DNA of 64,000 nucleotides, taken from NCBI GenBank assembly GCA_947642555.1, contig CANRSX010000005.1:124001-188000 (forward strand), read 5' to 3'. Under the pieces are notes generated by a model. It made no database searches, had not been told where the DNA came from, and saw only the letters and a list, made by a program, of their open reading frames with translations. This DNA is from an uncultured Roseburia sp. GTDB taxonomy: Bacteria; Bacillota; Clostridia; Lachnospirales; Lachnospiraceae. Each line of letters starts with the position of its first letter. Position 1 is the stretch's first letter. The translations under genes were made by a program, and so were the position numbers. Of the stretch, positions 52,841-61,158 are shown piece by piece.

Positions 52841-54208
52841 TTAAACCGGCGCCGCGAGCCGTTTTCTTCCATATAAAAGGTAATATCCCAAAAACAGCAG
52901 GCTCGTGATCACCCAGGTCAGCGGATAGCTGAACATGATCGTGTATATATCCGGTTTCGCCGGCACTGCCAGTGAGATCCAGAGAATGCGGATGACGCAC
53001 ACGCCGGCCAGGCAGATCAGGGTGGGGATCCAGCAGTCCCCGATCCCCCGGAGCGCGCCGGAAATCACCTCGACACAGACGTAGGTCAGATAGGTGGGCG
53101 AGATAAACAGCGTCATCTGGATTCCGATGCGGATCACTGCGTCATCTGTCGTAAATACCCGGTACAGAAACGGGCACGCCGCGCACATCACCACGGAAAG
53201 CAGTACCGCCGTGCCTGCGCACATGCCAAGACAGCTCCACATTCCTTTTTTGACCCGCTCCGGCTTTCCGGCTCCGAAATTCTGGCCCGCGAAGGTCGTG
53301 ACGGAGATCCCGAACGCATTGACGATCATCCAAAACATGGCGTCCTGTTTGGCGTAGGCCGTCCATGCCGCCACCGTATCCGTCCCCTGCCCGTTGATCG
53401 CGGTCTGAATCACAATATTGGACAATCCGTACAGGACGGACTGTAAGCCGGTCGGAAATCCTAGCCGCACAATCCGGCCAAGCATCCTTTTGTCAAACCC
53501 GATCCGGTGCGGATTAAGATGATACATGTCGTCCGTCCGCATCAGCGCCAGGATCACAAGAACAGCGCTTAAGGCCTGCGAGACAATTGTCGCAATCGCG
53601 GCGCCCGCCACACCGAGCCCACAGACCACCACAAGCAGAAGATCGAGCGCGATATTGGTCAGACAGCTGACAATCAGAAAATACAGCGGCCGTTTCGAGT
53701 CGCCGACCGCGCGCAGAATCGCGGATCCCACATTGTAAATCAGATTTCCGATCATCCCCGCAAAATAGATCCGTATGTAAAGCACCGACAGATCGAGCAC
53801 ATCCGCCGGCGTAGCCATCATGCGCAAAACCGCCGGGGCGGCAAAAATCCCCAGCACTGTCATCACAACGCCGCCCAGAAGACAGAACGCGATGGCCGTA
53901 TGTACCGCATAGTCCACCATCTCCCTTCGCTTCGCGCCATAATACTGCGCGATCACGATCGACGCTCCGCCGGAGAGCCCCACAAAAAAGCCCACCAGCA
54001 GATTGATGACGGTTCCCGTCCCGCCCCCGACCGCGGAGAGCGCCTCCTTGCCCACAAACCGGCCGACGATCATCGCATCAGCCGCATTATAGAGCTGCTG
54101 AAAAAAGGTTCCGAATAAAATCGGGAAAAAGAATAACAGCAGCTGCTTCCAGATCACGCCCTCTGTGATCTGATTTCCCTGGTCCGCCACACGCTCTTTT
54201 GTTCTCAT
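52841..54208 (-). CDS. MATE-family efflux transporter
   Basis: 455-residue membrane antiporter with about 12 segments. First half: LLLFFFPILFGTFFQQLYNA..ADAMIVGRFVGKEALSAVGG; second half: RIVRLGFPTGLQSVLYGLSNIVI. This is the DinF-like group common in Clostridia. I start at 54208 (MRTKERVADQ) after GGGGAGGCAGG; the frame open to 54322 adds a basic, non-membrane extension without a site. It is divergent from tmcAL and encoded separately from the LysR-linked pump. Substrate unknown. Confidence 0.88.
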   Translation of the reverse strand: MRTKERVADQGNQITEGVIWKQLLLFFFPILFGTFFQQLYNAADAMIVGRFVGKEALSAVGGGTGTVINLLVGFFVGLSGGASIVIAQYYGAKRREMVDYAVHTAIAFCLLGGVVMTVLGIFAAPAVLRMMATPADVLDLSVLYIRIYFAGMIGNLIYNVGSAILRAVGDSKRPLYFLIVSCLTNIALDLLLVVVCGLGVAGAAIATIVSQALSAVLVILALMRTDDMYHLNPHRIGFDKRMLGRIVRLGFPTGLQSVLYGLSNIVIQTAINGQGTDTVAAWTAYAKQDAMFWMIVNAFGISVTTFAGQNFGAGKPERVKKGMWSCLGMCAGTAVLLSVVMCAACPFLYRVFTTDDAVIRIGIQMTLFISPTYLTYVCVEVISGALRGIGDCWIPTLICLAGVCVIRILWISLAVPAKPDIYTIMFSYPLTWVITSLLFLGYYLLYGRKRLAAPV

Positions 54209-54414
54209 TTCCTGCCTCCCCTGTAAAGCATCGCGCCGTTTACGTCTCCGGCCATGTTCCATGTCGCGCTTCTTTTTCAGGCCGTTATCCCGTAGCTTAC
54301 TCCTTCCTGAGAGAAAGCGCAAGAGCCTTTTGATTCAAAGTGGCATTTTGTGAAAAAAGGGGGTATAATAGGTAACAACCCACCATAGAAGACTTATTTT
54401 TTGCAGGAGGCTCC

Positions 54415-55962
54415 ATGAAAACGGTCGGAATCATCGCAGAATACAATCCGTTCCACAACGGCCATGCCTGTCAGATCGCAGAGGTCCGCAGGCGGACGCA
54501 GGCGGATTATATCGTTGTCGCCATGAGCGGCGATTTCGTCCAGCGCGGCGCGCCTGCCATTTTGGACAAGCACACGCGCGCGCGCATGGCGCTCGCCTGC
54601 GGCGCGGATCTGATCCTCGAGCTGCCGGTGCTCTGGGCGACCGCCTCCGCCGAGGATTTTGCGGCGGCGGGCGTCCTGCTGCTCTCCTCGACGGGCTGTG
54701 TGGACACCCTCTGTTTTGGCGCGGAGACCGCCGACCTTCCGCTGTTATCCTCTGTCGCGGATCTCCTCACAGAGGAGCCGCCCTTATTCCGTGAAACGCT
54801 TGCCTTTGGCTTAAAAAAAGGGATGAGCTTCCCCGCGGCGCGCCAGGCTGCCGTCGCGGCCTGTATGGCATCTTACAGGGCTGCGGACGATGTCAGTACA
54901 AGTCCGTGTATCGGCACCTCGGAGGAAACGGAACGGACGGCAGGCTGCGGGACAGACCTTCACGCGGACACAGAGCAGATCGCCGCCGTTCTCGGCAGCC
55001 CCAATAATATCCTGGCCGTCGAGTATCTGAAGGCGATCAGAAGATACCGGCTGCCCCTTCAGCCGCTTGTGCTGGAACGCAAAGGGGCGGCCTATCACGA
55101 TGAAAAGATTCATGCGGCAGACAGCGCGGCGCGGCAGGACGGCGGCGATGGAGCCGTGGGCGCTCCGGCGGCCTCCGCCTCCGCAATCCGGCAGCTCCTG
55201 CTCTCCCACCGGGCAGAGATTTCTCAGGCCTCCGCTTCCCTGGCCGCCGGGCATGGCGACACACCCTCCGCTTCCCTGGCTGCCGGGCATGACGACACAC
55301 CCTCCGCTTCCCTGGCCGCCGGGATGCTCCCCGCACACATCGCGCGGCAGCTCGCAGTCTCCATGCCGCAGCCGGCGCTCGCGCTCCTCACGGAAGCGCT
55401 GCGCGAAAAGCCACTGCTTCATGCCGACGATTTTTCCGCCCTGACCGGTTACCGGCTTCTTGGCGCCGGCGCCCGGGAGCTTTCCGGGGTCGCAGGCAGC
55501 ACGGAGGCGATCGCCAACCGTCTGTACCGGCAGAAGTATCAGTTTACGTCCGTTTCCTCGTTTCTGTCAGAGAACCGGACCCGTGAGATCACCTACACCC
55601 GTCTCGCCAGGATCCTGCTGCATCTGACGCTCGGCCTCACAAAACAGGACGAGGCGGCCGGGCGGGATACCGGCTATATCTCCTGGCTGCGCATCCTCGG
55701 CTTCCGAAGGGACTGCGCCCCGCTGCTTTCGCAGCTGAAGCGCAGCGCCTCTGTCCCGGTCCTCACAAAGCTCTCCGACGCGGACCGCATCCTGCCGCCG
55801 GATGCCTGCGCGCGTCTGAATATGGATCTTTTCGCGGGGGAGCTTTACCGCCAGACGCAGGAGATAATATCCGCGGCTGACAACACCGTACCCCGTACTT
55901 TCCACAAAAAAAGGCCGCGATCGCTCAGCGAGCTCTCACAGCCTGTGGTGATTGTACCGTAA
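54415..55962 (+). CDS. tmcAL: tRNA(Met) cytidine acetate ligase TmcAL, with repeat insertion
   Basis: 515 residues against the usual 390-420. It acetylates the wobble cytidine of elongator tRNA(Met) using acetate and ATP. Nucleotidyltransferase motifs IIAEYNPFHNGH (HNGH at 14-17), AMSGDFVQRGAPAILDKHTRA, ADLILELPVLWATASAEDFA and GSPNNILAVEYLKA are intact. Residues about 160-185 and 236-303 are extra. The latter contains three copies of a 12-residue unit beginning SASLAAGH, encoded by 36-bp DNA repeats, and then the conserved part resumes. GCAGGAGGCTCC precedes the ATG. In Firmicutes it is commonly near yceD-rpmF, as here. Its acetate use fits the nearby ackA. Confidence 0.9.
   Translation: MKTVGIIAEYNPFHNGHACQIAEVRRRTQADYIVVAMSGDFVQRGAPAILDKHTRARMALACGADLILELPVLWATASAEDFAAAGVLLLSSTGCVDTLCFGAETADLPLLSSVADLLTEEPPLFRETLAFGLKKGMSFPAARQAAVAACMASYRAADDVSTSPCIGTSEETERTAGCGTDLHADTEQIAAVLGSPNNILAVEYLKAIRRYRLPLQPLVLERKGAAYHDEKIHAADSAARQDGGDGAVGAPAASASAIRQLLLSHRAEISQASASLAAGHGDTPSASLAAGHDDTPSASLAAGMLPAHIARQLAVSMPQPALALLTEALREKPLLHADDFSALTGYRLLGAGARELSGVAGSTEAIANRLYRQKYQFTSVSSFLSENRTREITYTRLARILLHLTLGLTKQDEAAGRDTGYISWLRILGFRRDCAPLLSQLKRSASVPVLTKLSDADRILPPDACARLNMDLFAGELYRQTQEIISAADNTVPRTFHKKRPRSLSELSQPVVIVP
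55231..55323 (+). repeat. 36-bp tandem repeat inside tmcAL
   Basis: Units begin at 55231, 55267 and 55303 (TCCGCTTCCCTGGC...), the last partial; they differ at only a few bases. The period is a multiple of three, so the frame is kept. Confidence 0.9.
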
Positions 55963-55995
55963 TCCGGGATGTCCGCCCGCCCCGCGGATGCCCCG

Positions 55996-56961
55996 TCATT
56001 CCTCATCCAGCCACCGCGCCGCATCCAGCGCGTGGTAGGTAATGATCATCTTTGCCCCGGCGCGCCGGATCCCCAGCAGGATCTCCATCACGATGCGCTT
56101 CTCGTCAATCCAGCCGTTTGCGGCAGCCGCCTTTACCATGGCGTATTCCCCGCTGACATTATAAGCGGCCAGCGGATAATCCGTGCGGTCAGCGACCTCG
56201 CGGATCACATCCAGGTAGGCAAGCGCCGGCTTTACCATAATGATATCCGCGCCTTCCTCCATATCCGCCATACACTCGCGGATCGCCTCTTTCCGGTTCG
56301 CCGGATCCATCTGATAGGTCTTCCGGTCGCCAAAGCCCGGCGCGGAGTGCGCGGCCTCGCGGAACGGCCCGTAAAAGCCGGAGGCAAACTTCGCGCTGTA
56401 GGCCATGATCATTCTGTTCTGAAAGCCGTTCTGGTCGAGGGCCTCGCGGATCGCCGCCACCCTCCCGTCCATCATATCGGACGGCGCGAGGATATCCGCT
56501 CCCGCCGCGGCAAGGCTCACCGCCATCTTTGCCAGAAGCGGCAGCGTCTCGTCATTTAAAATCTCCTCCCCGCACACAAGGCCGCAGTGTCCGTGTGAAG
56601 TATACTCGCACAGACAGATGTCGGCAATCACCAGAAGCTCCGGATACGCTGCCTTAATATGGCGGATCGCACGCTGCGTCACCCCGTTATCGTTATAAGC
56701 CTCGCTGCCCGTCTCATCCTTGTGCGCCGGGATGCCGAAGATCAGCACCGCCGTCACGCCGGCAGCGAGGACGCGCGTAAGCTCCTCATCCATCCGGTCG
56801 ATCGAGTACTGGCAGATCCCCGGCATGGACTCGACCGGATTTACAAGATTCTCCCCCTCTGTGACAAACATCGGATAAATCAGATCCCGTTTGTCCAGCC
56901 GTGTCTCCCGGACCATACCGCGCACGGCCTCATTCACGCGCAGACGTCTCATTCGCTTCAT
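55996..56961 (-). CDS. hemB: Porphobilinogen synthase (delta-aminolevulinic acid dehydratase)
   Basis: 321 residues. It joins two 5-aminolevulinate molecules into porphobilinogen. Schiff-base lysines lie in [14 protein letters not shown] and [12 protein letters not shown]; metal-site region [16 protein letters not shown]-terminal [15 protein letters not shown] start at 56961 ([10 protein letters not shown]), which overlaps the acetyltransferase stop as ATGA, with GGAGGGGAAAATAGA upstream. The other tetrapyrrole genes are 3 kb upstream, past the GNAT, DUF3021, LytTR and hemerythrin genes. Confidence 0.95.
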   Translation of the reverse strand: MKRMRRLRVNEAVRGMVRETRLDKRDLIYPMFVTEGENLVNPVESMPGICQYSIDRMDEELTRVLAAGVTAVLIFGIPAHKDETGSEAYNDNGVTQRAIRHIKAAYPELLVIADICLCEYTSHGHCGLVCGEEILNDETLPLLAKMAVSLAAAGADILAPSDMMDGRVAAIREALDQNGFQNRMIMAYSAKFASGFYGPFREAAHSAPGFGDRKTYQMDPANRKEAIRECMADMEEGADIIMVKPALAYLDVIREVADRTDYPLAAYNVSGEYAMVKAAAANGWIDEKRIVMEILLGIRRAGAKMIITYHALDAARWLDEE

Positions 56962-57554
56962 TCTATTTTCCCCTCCTGCTTTTCTTTTCCCTGTCTGCAG
57001 GCGGAATCTGCCGCGGCCTGCGCCGGACATTCTTCCCGAATGCCGTACACATGCCGGTACAGCGTCCCCCGCACCTGCAAAAATTCCGAACCGGCAAGTC
57101 TGCCGGGACGCGACATCAGAAGCAGGGGGATCTCCCCTCCCGCCTCCGACAGCGCGGGCTGGACATAATAATAAGCGTTCAGGGAAAACCCGTTCCGCTT
57201 ATAAAAGCCGATCCGGCGCGCGGTGAGCGTATCCGCCGGCGGTTCCACCTCCAGCACAACGGGCTTCTCCCGAAGCCCGCACACCCACTCCAGAAGCGCG
57301 GCCCCCGTTCCGGCGTTTCGCAGAAGGGGATCCACCGCAAGATGCTCTACAAACATAAGTTCCGGCAGCTTCCACACAGCGGCAAACGCTCTCATCCCGC
57401 CCTCCCGCCGGATCCCGTACAGCCGGTAATACGGATTTAACAATAGCTGCCGCTGCCCTTCCCGCGTCCTGCGCTCATCGATCGGAAAACTCTCCTCCAT
57501 CAGGCGCCATACCTGTGCAAAATCCTGTTCTGTCAGTCTCTCTGGCCTCTCCAT
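56958..57554 (-). CDS. GNAT-family N-acetyltransferase
   Basis: 198 residues. The acetyl-CoA fold is seen as [20 protein letters not shown] and [15 protein letters not shown] (the RxxGxG/A loop varied to RNAGTG), then [27 protein letters not shown]. Start at 57554 ([10 protein letters not shown]) after GAAGGAGGG. It overlaps hemB by 4 bases, so both are translated in a coupled way, though no functional link to tetrapyrroles is known. Substrate unknown. Confidence 0.85.
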   Translation of the reverse strand: MERPERLTEQDFAQVWRLMEESFPIDERRTREGQRQLLLNPYYRLYGIRREGGMRAFAAVWKLPELMFVEHLAVDPLLRNAGTGAALLEWVCGLREKPVVLEVEPPADTLTARRIGFYKRNGFSLNAYYYVQPALSEAGGEIPLLLMSRPGRLAGSEFLQVRGTLYRHVYGIREECPAQAAADSACRQGKEKQEGKIE

Positions 57555-57589
57555 ATGCCCTCCCTTCTGCCCACGCACAAGTATAACGC

Positions 57590-58042
57590 TTATTCCTCGT
57601 CCTGTCCATGCTTCTTTTGCCGCTGCCCGAGCAGACCGCCGTATTTTTTCCCGGTCACGCGGTATAAGATCTCAAATCCTGCCGTCATTGCCGCAAAAAT
57701 CACGAAAAAGATGAGAAGAAAGATTCCCCAGCTCATCAGATTGTCCGCCGGGAACCAGCCGAACGCCCATGCCGCAAGAGCAAGAACCGGCAGAAACATC
57801 ACCACAAACAGCAGCATGCGCTTCGTATACGCCATATTCCGTATCAGCCAGTCCTCCGAAAACGCAATCCCCTGCAGCAGGACGCTGACCGCCGAGACCG
57901 CCAGAAGCTCCAGCAGGATCTCCATCCCGACGGAGCGCTCCCCGTACAGCCACGCAATCGCCGTATAGATACACACCGCAGCGGTAAACACCATGCACGC
58001 ATGGTTTTTCCATTCCACAACACCCTTTAAAAATCGTTTCAT
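57590..58042 (-). CDS. DUF3021-family membrane protein
   Basis: 150 residues with four hydrophobic segments (about 15-33, 42-62, 76-97, 103-127) and a basic C-terminal tail. DUF3021 proteins are typically encoded directly after a LytTR-domain DNA-binding protein, as here (17-base gap). In related LytTR regulatory systems the membrane partner holds the regulator inactive until a signal is received. By analogy this is a candidate anti-regulator; direct evidence is lacking. Confidence 0.84.
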   Translation of the reverse strand: MKRFLKGVVEWKNHACMVFTAAVCIYTAIAWLYGERSVGMEILLELLAVSAVSVLLQGIAFSEDWLIRNMAYTKRMLLFVVMFLPVLALAAWAFGWFPADNLMSWGIFLLIFFVIFAAMTAGFEILYRVTGKKYGGLLGQRQKKHGQDEE

Positions 58043-58059
58043 CCCTGTTCCCCTTTCTT

Positions 58060-58500
58060 TTACCGGATCCCCAGTTTTTCCTTCAGCGCCGGCGCATACT
58101 GTTTCGACACAGATAGTTTTTCCCCGTTGTTCATGACAAGGAGCAGTCTCCCTCCGAGATCCGGACGCAGGGAGCGGATCTGATTAAAATTCACGATCAC
58201 GGATTTTGACGCGCGGAAAAAATCCTCTCCCGCCAGGCGCTCCTCCAGCTCATACAGCTTAAACGGCGTCTCATACACGCTGTCCTTTGTGTAAAAAAAC
58301 GTCTTTCGGTCCACGGTGTCAATGTAGAGAATCCTGCGCGCCTCCAAAAGCCAGGTCTCCCCGTCTTTCATCCCCGTGATCTTCTGATCATACATCCGCA
58401 TCTGCGCGACCATTTTCAGCAGCGAATCATTTACCTTTGCGCAGCGAATGATGATCTCTGTCTCCTCGCATCCGGCGACTTCCATAATTTCTATTTTCAT
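58060..58500 (-). CDS. LytTR-family DNA-binding regulator
   Basis: 146 residues. A short N-terminal part with IEIMEVAGCEETEIIIRCAK is followed by a LytTR domain (about 48-145) with ARRILYIDTVDRKTFFYTKD, EERLAGEDFFRASKSVIVNF and NQIRSLRPDLGGRLLLVMNN. There is no receiver domain, so it is not a classical response regulator. Start at 58500 (MKIEIMEVAG) after GGAGA. Forms a two-gene unit with the DUF3021 gene. Such pairs usually activate their own operon. Confidence 0.86.
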   Translation of the reverse strand: MKIEIMEVAGCEETEIIIRCAKVNDSLLKMVAQMRMYDQKITGMKDGETWLLEARRILYIDTVDRKTFFYTKDSVYETPFKLYELEERLAGEDFFRASKSVIVNFNQIRSLRPDLGGRLLLVMNNGEKLSVSKQYAPALKEKLGIR

Positions 58501-58570
58501 GCTGATCTCCATTCCGATTCGGATACCGGTTATCCATAATCCGTACATTCCTGTACTGGATAAAGTATAA

Positions 58571-58613
58571 GAAAAAAAGAAACGGGCAGCAAGCGTTTTT
58601 GCGCAAGCTGCCC
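58571..58613 (-). terminator. Rho-independent terminator of the hemerythrin gene
   Basis: GGGCAGC (58584-58590) pairs with GCTGCCC (58607-58613), extended by partial pairing inside. On the minus strand it is followed by TTTCTTTTTTTC. Confidence 0.72.
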
Positions 58614-58644
58614 CACAGAGCGTATCACCTGACTGTCACAGGTC

Positions 58645-59520
58645 CTATTTATTCACACAGATCGCAAACGGTCCGTACTGCGTCTCAAAAAGGATGCTGC
58701 AGTAGGGATTGGCCACATTCATGCCGGCAAGAAATTTCTTTTCGTCCAGCAGCGCCTCCTTCTCCAGCCGGCAGACGCCCACATTCTGAAAAAACATCCC
58801 GATATGCTCGAGTAAATGCCGCGCGATCTGCCTGGTCGCGTACAGTACGATATTGTCAATCTTATCGAACGGCACGCCCGGCATCTCACTGACCGTGTGC
58901 AGCACAAGCTGCTCGTTGAGCAGAAATGTCACCAGAAACCGTTCTCCCCGGTCCGAGCGGTACACCAGGCAGTAATAGACGCCCGGCCCGAACTCATCCA
59001 CCTCATAGTGCATGCTGGCAATCTTTACCTGCAGTGCAAACAGATCCTTTAACACTTCCGACACTGCTTCCGCAAAATCCTCCACGTTCTTCAGCCTGTC
59101 CGGCGGCGTAAAGGCATCGCCCTTTTCCCTCGTAATATTGCGGTCCTCCATCATGATATGACCGGTCAGCCATCCGATGCAGAATCCGACAAAATGCTGA
59201 ACCGCCTCGGAGGAATACCCCGTCTCGCCCAGCTCCTTCTCATATGCCGGAAGCTGCACCTCGCGCATATCATCGTGAATCTTCTTATGCTTCTCATACC
59301 CGTCATATCCGCACTGCCTCATATAAGCTTCCTCTTCCGCAAAGTGCTTTAACGTGTAATTCTTCAGATACTTGACGCTCTCCTCACAGGCCCATTGGCT
59401 GCGCTGCTCATCCCCACTCAGCAAAACCAGTCTGCGCACAAGTGCAAACAGTTTCTGATGTGCGGAATCGATCACCGCAACCCCAACCCGGTATCGGTCG
59501 TCCCATGCTACTCCATCCAT
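58645..59520 (-). CDS. Bacteriohemerythrin fused to a CheX-like domain
   Basis: 291 residues. The N-terminal hemerythrin domain (about 1-130) keeps the di-iron ligand pattern: IDSAHQKLFALV (His), HFAEEEAYMRQCGYDGYEKH (HxxxE and H), KKIHDD and GWLTGHIMMED. The C-terminal half (about 150-291) resembles CheX/CheC-like folds (FAEAVSEVLKDLFALQVKI ... ILFETQYGPFAICVN) but the CheX catalytic ExxN pair is not evident. Start at 59520 (MDGVAWDDRY) after AGGGGG. It probably binds oxygen or senses redox state. Own promoter and terminator make it monocistronic. Confidence 0.8.
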   Translation of the reverse strand: MDGVAWDDRYRVGVAVIDSAHQKLFALVRRLVLLSGDEQRSQWACEESVKYLKNYTLKHFAEEEAYMRQCGYDGYEKHKKIHDDMREVQLPAYEKELGETGYSSEAVQHFVGFCIGWLTGHIMMEDRNITREKGDAFTPPDRLKNVEDFAEAVSEVLKDLFALQVKIASMHYEVDEFGPGVYYCLVYRSDRGERFLVTFLLNEQLVLHTVSEMPGVPFDKIDNIVLYATRQIARHLLEHIGMFFQNVGVCRLEKEALLDEKKFLAGMNVANPYCSILFETQYGPFAICVNK

Positions 59521-59578
59521 CTGTCTGGCCCCCTGTTCCATCGAAATCTGATTTTCCGGTCTCTGACCGGATTAAATT

Positions 59579-59607
59579 ATTATATGCGAAATTTCGGCCT
59601 CTGTCTA
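59579..59607 (-). promoter_or_regulatory. Promoter of the hemerythrin gene
   Basis: Minus-strand TAGACA (59607-59602), 17 bases, TATAAT (59584-59579). The start codon is at 59520. The -35 lies just beyond the cobA-hemD stop. Confidence 0.65.
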
Positions 59608-59636
59608 CTATAAAACAGACAAAAACTTCCATTTTC

Positions 59637-61157
59637 TCATAATGCGACAATCCGTTCCGCCATTCCTTCGACAGAAGCCTCCCCTGCCACAATCACCCGG
59701 ACCGCCGCGCTTTCCTGCGCCGTCAGTTCCTTTGTCAGCGCCTGCCCGGCCGTCTCCCCGATGCAGTAACAGACGCTGCCCGCCGGAATCCGTTTCCCCG
59801 CTTTTGCCGTCTCTTCCAGGAAAGCCCGCACACCCGAGGCGCTGAAAAAGGCAAATTCCGAAAGTCCGGACAGCTCCGAAAAACCGGCGCACGCTTCTCC
59901 TTTCACATCATAGACCGGGATCTCATGCACCTGGCATCCCGCCCGTGCAAGAAGCTCGCCCAAAACGGGATTTCCCTGCGCCGCGCGGGGAATCAGCACG
60001 CGGGCTTTGGCATATTTTTCCGCAAATTCCTCCCCAAAACCTTCCGCATCCGCCCGTTCTGGCATAAAATCGGCGCGGATCCCATACTCCCTCAGCGCGG
60101 CGGCCGTTCCCTTCCCGATCACGCTGAAACGGATCCCCGCAAAGCCGCGGGCGTCCGCGCCGCAGGCATCCGCTGTCCCGAAAAAGACCCCGACCGCCTC
60201 CTTACTGGTGAAAAGCACCCAGTCATACTCCCGGATGCGCGATAACACCCCGGGCAGCTGTCCTGCTTCCGCGGTCCGCACCCTCCGCATTTTTATAAGC
60301 GGCACCACCTCGCAGGCAGTTCCTTTCAGCGCGCTGCAAAGCTTTGACAGCGTCCGTTCCGTGGCCACCGCGCCGCACCGGCGCACACCGGCATCCGCGT
60401 TCTGCCCGAAGGAGAGCGCCGCCACATCCCCGATCACGATCACCGCCGGCGAGGTGAGGCCGGCCTGCTTCACGCGTGAGGCAATGTCGGAAAGTACGCC
60501 GCGCACCGCCCGCTGCCCGGCCGTCGTCCCCTCCGAGATCACCGCAGCCGGCGTATCCGCAGGCTTGCCGTAAAAGATCAGCCGCTCCGTAATCTGTGCA
60601 AGGCTCGAAAGTCCCATCAGAAAAACCAGCGTGCCGTCAAGGCGCGCAAACGTCTCATAGCCGCCGGTCAGGGTATCCGTCTCCTCGCCGCAGACGCCGT
60701 CGTCTCCCCGTATCTGCGCGGTGTGCCCGGTGATGACATGGAAGCTCCTCGCCAGCCCTCTGTGGGTCACAGGGATCCCCGCCAGCTCCGGCACGGCAAC
60801 CGCCGATGTGACGCCCGGCACCAGCTCAAAGGGAATCCCGGCGCGGCGAAGCGCCTCCGCCTCCTCCCCGCCCCTGCCAAAGACAAACGGATCCCCGCCT
60901 TTTAGGCGCACCACCTTCGGATAAGCCCTTCCGTACTCCACCAGGATCCGGCAGATCTCCTCCTGCTTCATGGTGTGCGCGCCGGGCCGCTTGCCCACGC
61001 AGATGCGGATGCAGTCGTCCCGCGTAAAGGAGAGCAGCTCCTCTGAGGCCAGCCGGTCATAGAGGACGACGTCGCACTCTTTTAGTTTTTTCATTCCTTT
61101 TACTGTAATCAGCCCCGAATCCCCCGGACCGGCGCCGACCAGCGCAACGATTCCCAT
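59637..61157 (-). CDS. Fused uroporphyrinogen-III C-methyltransferase and uroporphyrinogen-III synthase
   Basis: 506 residues. Residues about 1-245 are CobA/SUMT: VALVGAGPGDSGLITVKG, VVLYDRLASEELL, VRLKGGDPFVFGRGGEEAEA, PGVTSAVAVPELAGIPVTHR and LVFLMGLSSL. Residues about 260-506 are HemD: VVPLIKMRRV, WVLFTSKEAVGVFF, IGKGTAAALREYGI and FFSASGVRAFLEE. The enzyme closes hydroxymethylbilane to uroporphyrinogen III and methylates it to precorrin-2 for siroheme or cobalamin. Start at 61157, one base after the stop of the upstream fusion gene, with GGAGGG inside that gene's end. The CobA-HemD fusion is well known in Clostridia. Confidence 0.93.
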   Translation of the reverse strand: MGIVALVGAGPGDSGLITVKGMKKLKECDVVLYDRLASEELLSFTRDDCIRICVGKRPGAHTMKQEEICRILVEYGRAYPKVVRLKGGDPFVFGRGGEEAEALRRAGIPFELVPGVTSAVAVPELAGIPVTHRGLARSFHVITGHTAQIRGDDGVCGEETDTLTGGYETFARLDGTLVFLMGLSSLAQITERLIFYGKPADTPAAVISEGTTAGQRAVRGVLSDIASRVKQAGLTSPAVIVIGDVAALSFGQNADAGVRRCGAVATERTLSKLCSALKGTACEVVPLIKMRRVRTAEAGQLPGVLSRIREYDWVLFTSKEAVGVFFGTADACGADARGFAGIRFSVIGKGTAAALREYGIRADFMPERADAEGFGEEFAEKYAKARVLIPRAAQGNPVLGELLARAGCQVHEIPVYDVKGEACAGFSELSGLSEFAFFSASGVRAFLEETAKAGKRIPAGSVCYCIGETAGQALTKELTAQESAAVRVIVAGEASVEGMAERIVAL

Positions 61158-61158
61158 G

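Noticed and set aside
54209-54414. Promoter for tmcAL around TATAAT near 54364
   Set aside because: The -10 is good, but no -35 hexamer lies at an acceptable distance.
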